From assembly GCA_002496955.1 (NCBI GenBank), contig DALZ01000058.1, positions 1 through 8,917 on the forward strand: 8,917 nucleotides of DNA, in the 5' to 3' direction. The notes below the pieces were generated by a model. It had not been told where the DNA came from and did no database searches. It worked only from the letters and a program-made list of their open reading frames with translations. Shown piece after piece: positions 6,823-8,917 of this stretch. Made by a program: the position numbers and the translations under genes. Numbering within the stretch: the stretch's first letter is position 1; the number at the start of each line of letters is the position of its first letter. The DNA comes from Euryarchaeota archaeon UBA128 (GTDB taxonomy: Archaea; Thermoplasmatota; Poseidoniia; Poseidoniales; Poseidoniaceae).

Positions 6823-7242
6823 ATGCGACCTTTCCATATGGCATTCCCCGTCACAGATCTTGAATTAACTGAGCATTTTTATGTAAATATTCTGGAATGT
6901 GAAGTCGGTAGGAGAACTCCTAAATCGATTAATTTCGATTTTTTCGGACATCAGATTGTAGCCCATTTAGTTCCGCACATGCCGAGTTATGCTGATGGCG
7001 GGAAGGTGGATGGTAAACAAGTTTCACCATTTCACTTTGGCTTAGTTCTGGAATGGGAAAAATGGCATAAATTCAGAGACTATCTGACGGAGATTGATAT
7101 TGAGTTCCGTATCAAACCCCACACAAGATATCGTGGCAAAGTGGGCGAACAGGCAACTATGTTTATTGATGACCCATGTGGTAATTCGCTAGAATTCAAA
7201 TCATTCAAGGATGATAAGAAACTTTTTGCAACTGATAAATAA
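6823..7242 (+). CDS. VOC-superfamily (glyoxalase/dioxygenase-like) protein
   Basis: A 139-aa single-domain protein of the vicinal oxygen chelate fold, a cytoplasmic metalloenzyme family that includes glyoxalase I, extradiol dioxygenases and fosfomycin/bleomycin resistance proteins. The N-terminus FHMAFPVTDLE (4-14) followed by T16-x2-F-Y20 and an FDFFGHQIVAHL stretch (38-49) is typical of a widespread small VOC group. Likely metal ligands are H5, H71 (PFHFG, the start of the second beta-alpha-beta-beta-beta half) and E124 (GNSLEF); H48 is another candidate. The second half contains W-x2-F-x2-Y-L and a DPCGNSLEF closing strand. The substrate cannot be inferred. The ATG at 6823 fits the domain start exactly; a GTG at 6805 is possible, and any longer frame would run through the tRNA. 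No Shine-Dalgarno is seen. The gene may share a transcript with the upstream tRNA. Confidence 0.85.
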   Translation: MRPFHMAFPVTDLELTEHFYVNILECEVGRRTPKSINFDFFGHQIVAHLVPHMPSYADGGKVDGKQVSPFHFGLVLEWEKWHKFRDYLTEIDIEFRIKPHTRYRGKVGEQATMFIDDPCGNSLEFKSFKDDKKLFATDK

Positions 7243-7287
7243 CCACTTAAGTCAACCATCTGCAATCAAATGTCATATCAAAATGCT

Positions 7288-7295
7288 CAATAAAC
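7288..7295 (+). promoter_or_regulatory. Candidate archaeal TATA element upstream of folD
   Basis: An A/T-rich CAATAAAC sits about 24 bases before the folD ATG, a distance expected for a leaderless or very short-leader archaeal transcript, and no Shine-Dalgarno lies before that ATG. The 72-base spacer also holds an 8-bp palindrome ACTTAAGT (7245-7252). The match to a TATA consensus is loose. Confidence 0.25.
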
Positions 7296-7314
7296 GAAGT
7301 ATTGTGGACTATTC

Positions 7315-8193
7315 ATGGTGGCATCTATCCTCGACGGGAAAGCCTGTGCTGCGGTTGTGGAAGAAGGTCTAACTCAACGTATCGAGAAATGTATTCAAAC
7401 TGGTGTAACGCCACACCTGGCAGTCATCATTGTTGGTGACGACCCAGCAAGCCATGTTTATGTCGGAGCGAAAGTTAGGGCATGTAACAGGCTTGGAATC
7501 AAAAGCAGCCACATAGAACTTCCTGAGTCCACATCTGAGCAAGAATTACGGATGATGATTGACCGCCTCAATTGCGATGATTCAGTTCATGGAATATTAA
7601 TTCAATCACCACTACCTAAACAAATGAATGAAGAGTCACTGACAGATTTAATTGACCCAGCAAAAGATGTCGACGGTTTTCACCCAGTCAATCTCGGACG
7701 GTTGGTTCAATCGCGAAATGATTGTCTTGTTCCATGCACACCAAACGGAGTGATGAGGCTTTTAGCATGGGCTGGAATAACTATCAAAGGCAAAACAGCA
7801 CTTGTAATCGGTCGTTCCCGGAATGTAGGTATGCCACAAGCGATACTACTGGTTTCGCGCGGTGCTGATGCAACTGTAACAATTGCCCACTCTAAAACAG
7901 CAGATTTAGCAAAAGAATGTCAACAAGCCGACATCATAGTTGCCGCAGTTGGTAGACCAAATATGATAAAGCGAGATTGGATAAAGCCAGGGGCAATTAT
8001 CGTTGACGTTGGAATCAACAGAGTGGCCGATGACTCTGCTCCACGTGGGTATGTGCTTGTTGGTGATGTAGAAAAAACCGCTAATGAAGTGGCATCTTGG
8101 ATGACTCCAGTCCCTGGTGGGGTTGGACCTATGACTGTGGCTATGCTGATGGAAAATACAGTCGCTGCGGCTGAAAAAGTCATTCAATGGTAA
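7315..8193 (+). CDS. folD: Bifunctional methylenetetrahydrofolate dehydrogenase / methenyltetrahydrofolate cyclohydrolase
   Basis: FolD interconverts 5,10-methylene-THF, 5,10-methenyl-THF and 10-formyl-THF with NADP(H) in the cytoplasm, feeding one-carbon units to purines, formyl-methionine or serine/glycine metabolism. At 292 aa it is full length for the family. The first domain carries the VGDDPASHVYV segment (40-50) with the catalytic Y49-x3-K53 pair, the QSPLP loop (98-101 and following) and the substrate-binding D120 in KDVDG. The Rossmann domain has the nucleotide loop VIGRSRNVGMP (164-174) and the closing PGGVGPMT signature (267-274). All expected catalytic residues are present, so the enzyme should be active. 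Its TAA at 8191-8193 shares its last A with the ATG of the next gene, implying translational coupling. Use of tetrahydrofolate rather than methanopterin fits marine heterotrophic archaea with FolD as well as bacteria. Confidence 0.97.
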   Translation: MVASILDGKACAAVVEEGLTQRIEKCIQTGVTPHLAVIIVGDDPASHVYVGAKVRACNRLGIKSSHIELPESTSEQELRMMIDRLNCDDSVHGILIQSPLPKQMNEESLTDLIDPAKDVDGFHPVNLGRLVQSRNDCLVPCTPNGVMRLLAWAGITIKGKTALVIGRSRNVGMPQAILLVSRGADATVTIAHSKTADLAKECQQADIIVAAVGRPNMIKRDWIKPGAIIVDVGINRVADDSAPRGYVLVGDVEKTANEVASWMTPVPGGVGPMTVAMLMENTVAAAEKVIQW

Positions 8194-8917
8194 TGCTCTT
8201 ATCTAGCAATCTCTGGTATCCCATTGTGGAACAGGTTGCCCCAAAGTTAGCCAGCGCCGGTAAAATTGCCGGGGCAATAATAATACTAACCTCGGCCATA
8301 AATGTGAATGTTAACCTTCTCAATGCTGCGTCATATCAAGGTTTTAGCATAGAAGAGCTAATAGGTTTAGTTTTTGGAGTTAGTTGTTTAATTGTCGCAT
8401 TTTTCGCATCGAGGGAGCGTAAGATTGTCCCATTGAATAATAATATCTCACTTGAAGAGCAACTAGAGCAACTTGAAAGTTTGCCGACGAGTTCCTCAAC
8501 TGAGCGAACTAACGAACAATCTCAAAGTAGCCATACCAAAGCAATAGTTGAATCAATTATCGGCTCAAATCAGGGGATGAGTCAGAGTCTTGTTAACGAC
8601 GCGATAGATAAGTTAACTGATGGTGATTTCGGCCTTGCTGCACAAGGGTTAGCAGATGAACTACCGGCACCTCACATGCACGCCAGAGATGTGCACATCA
8701 CCCCGAAAAAATCTGATGAAGTTAATAGTGGAAAATACCGCGCTAGCGTTCCACTACCCAGCAATAATTCAAACCTAAACCGGGCTGATTCTGAGAAATC
8801 AAAACTCGAGAATGACGACATCACCCGGAATCCGAAGTCGCCAAAAAAGCCCCAAACCGTTAGTCCTCTTCCAGATTTATCTGACCTATTTGAAGAACAC
8901 AAAAACTCGTCTGCTGC
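8193..8917 (+). CDS. Two-helix membrane protein with long polar tail, unknown function (3' partial)
   Basis: An open frame that starts at ATG 8193, overlaps the folD stop by one base and stays open to the right edge (241 full codons), so the C-terminus is missing. I do not recognise the family. Two hydrophobic segments at about 23-46 and 55-73 are joined by a short polar turn, placing both termini on the same side. A basic SRERK (73-77) follows the second helix, suggesting the tail is cytoplasmic. The tail has an acidic/Leu helix (86-98, SLEEQLEQLE), a Ser/Thr/Gln-rich linker (99-115), a predicted helical patch (117-158, including VNDAIDKLTDGDFGLAAQGL), then a Ser/Asn/Lys/Pro-rich, probably disordered stretch (169-228). 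Codon use resembles its neighbours and no frameshift is evident. Coupling with folD suggests co-expression but not a shared function. Confidence 0.72.
   Translation, partial: MLLSSNLWYPIVEQVAPKLASAGKIAGAIIILTSAINVNVNLLNAASYQGFSIEELIGLVFGVSCLIVAFFASRERKIVPLNNNISLEEQLEQLESLPTSSSTERTNEQSQSSHTKAIVESIIGSNQGMSQSLVNDAIDKLTDGDFGLAAQGLADELPAPHMHARDVHITPKKSDEVNSGKYRASVPLPSNNSNLNRADSEKSKLENDDITRNPKSPKKPQTVSPLPDLSDLFEEHKNSSA

Noticed and set aside
6651..6854. Minus-strand ORF across the tRNA
   Set aside because: It is the antisense of a perfect tRNA cloverleaf, and its translation resembles spurious antisense-tRNA peptides often mis-annotated in databases.
8672..8902. Minus-strand 76-aa ORF near the right edge
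   Set aside because: It lies antisense to the open plus-strand frame starting at 8193. Its Ser/Phe-rich composition is the mirror of the Lys/Glu/Ser-rich tail on the other strand.
1..8917. CRISPR array, insertion sequence, toxin-antitoxin or other defence module
   Set aside because: I saw no spaced direct repeats, transposase, nuclease or small two-gene toxin-like pair. All space is taken up by the listed genes.

Overview
The window looks like an ordinary, very compact stretch of chromosome from a marine planktonic archaeon, most plausibly Candidatus Poseidoniia (Marine Group II/III, Thermoplasmatota). That placement is inferred. It rests on an archaeal/eukaryotic-length phenylalanyl-tRNA synthetase alpha chain (494 aa), a tRNA-Thr with U as discriminator base and an encoded CCA, small membrane proteins carrying zinc ribbons, an extracytoplasmic domain rich in N-glycosylation sequons, few recognisable Shine-Dalgarno sites, and AT-leaning codon use. 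No species can be named from the sequence alone.

Layout, left to right. (1) A plus-strand pair at 3-1880: a 5'-truncated SPFH/band-7-like protein with a long coiled coil and a C-terminal zinc ribbon, then a six-helix PAP2-superfamily membrane protein of the Aur1-like PSLH type. (2) A minus-strand block at 6602-1881, read right to left: an AspC/TyrB-type aminotransferase, a two-helix zinc-ribbon membrane protein, pheS, and a membrane-anchored thioredoxin-like/CcdA (DsbD-like) protein. Gaps are 6, 62 and 46 bases, so this may be one operon. It meets the PAP2 gene tail to tail with no spacer. (3) A divergent intergenic region at 6603-6711. (4) A plus-strand block from 6712 to the right edge: tRNA-Thr(UGU), a VOC-fold (glyoxalase/dioxygenase-like) protein, folD, and a 3'-truncated two-helix membrane protein whose ATG shares one base with the folD stop codon.

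Functionally these are mostly housekeeping genes: translation (pheS, tRNA-Thr), one-carbon/folate metabolism (folD), amino-acid metabolism (aminotransferase), extracytoplasmic thiol redox (DsbD-like) and envelope lipid chemistry (PAP2). The aminotransferase/pheS pairing could link aromatic amino acid metabolism to charging of tRNA-Phe, but this is inference from adjacency. No gene-free stretch exceeds about 110 bases. I see no insertion sequence, CRISPR array, phage module or defence system.

The most useful second looks are the unrecognised membrane protein running off the right edge, the clustering of N-x-S/T sequons in the DsbD-like ectodomain, the bacterial/eukaryotic-style aminotransferase in an archaeal setting, and small palindromes around the tRNA.
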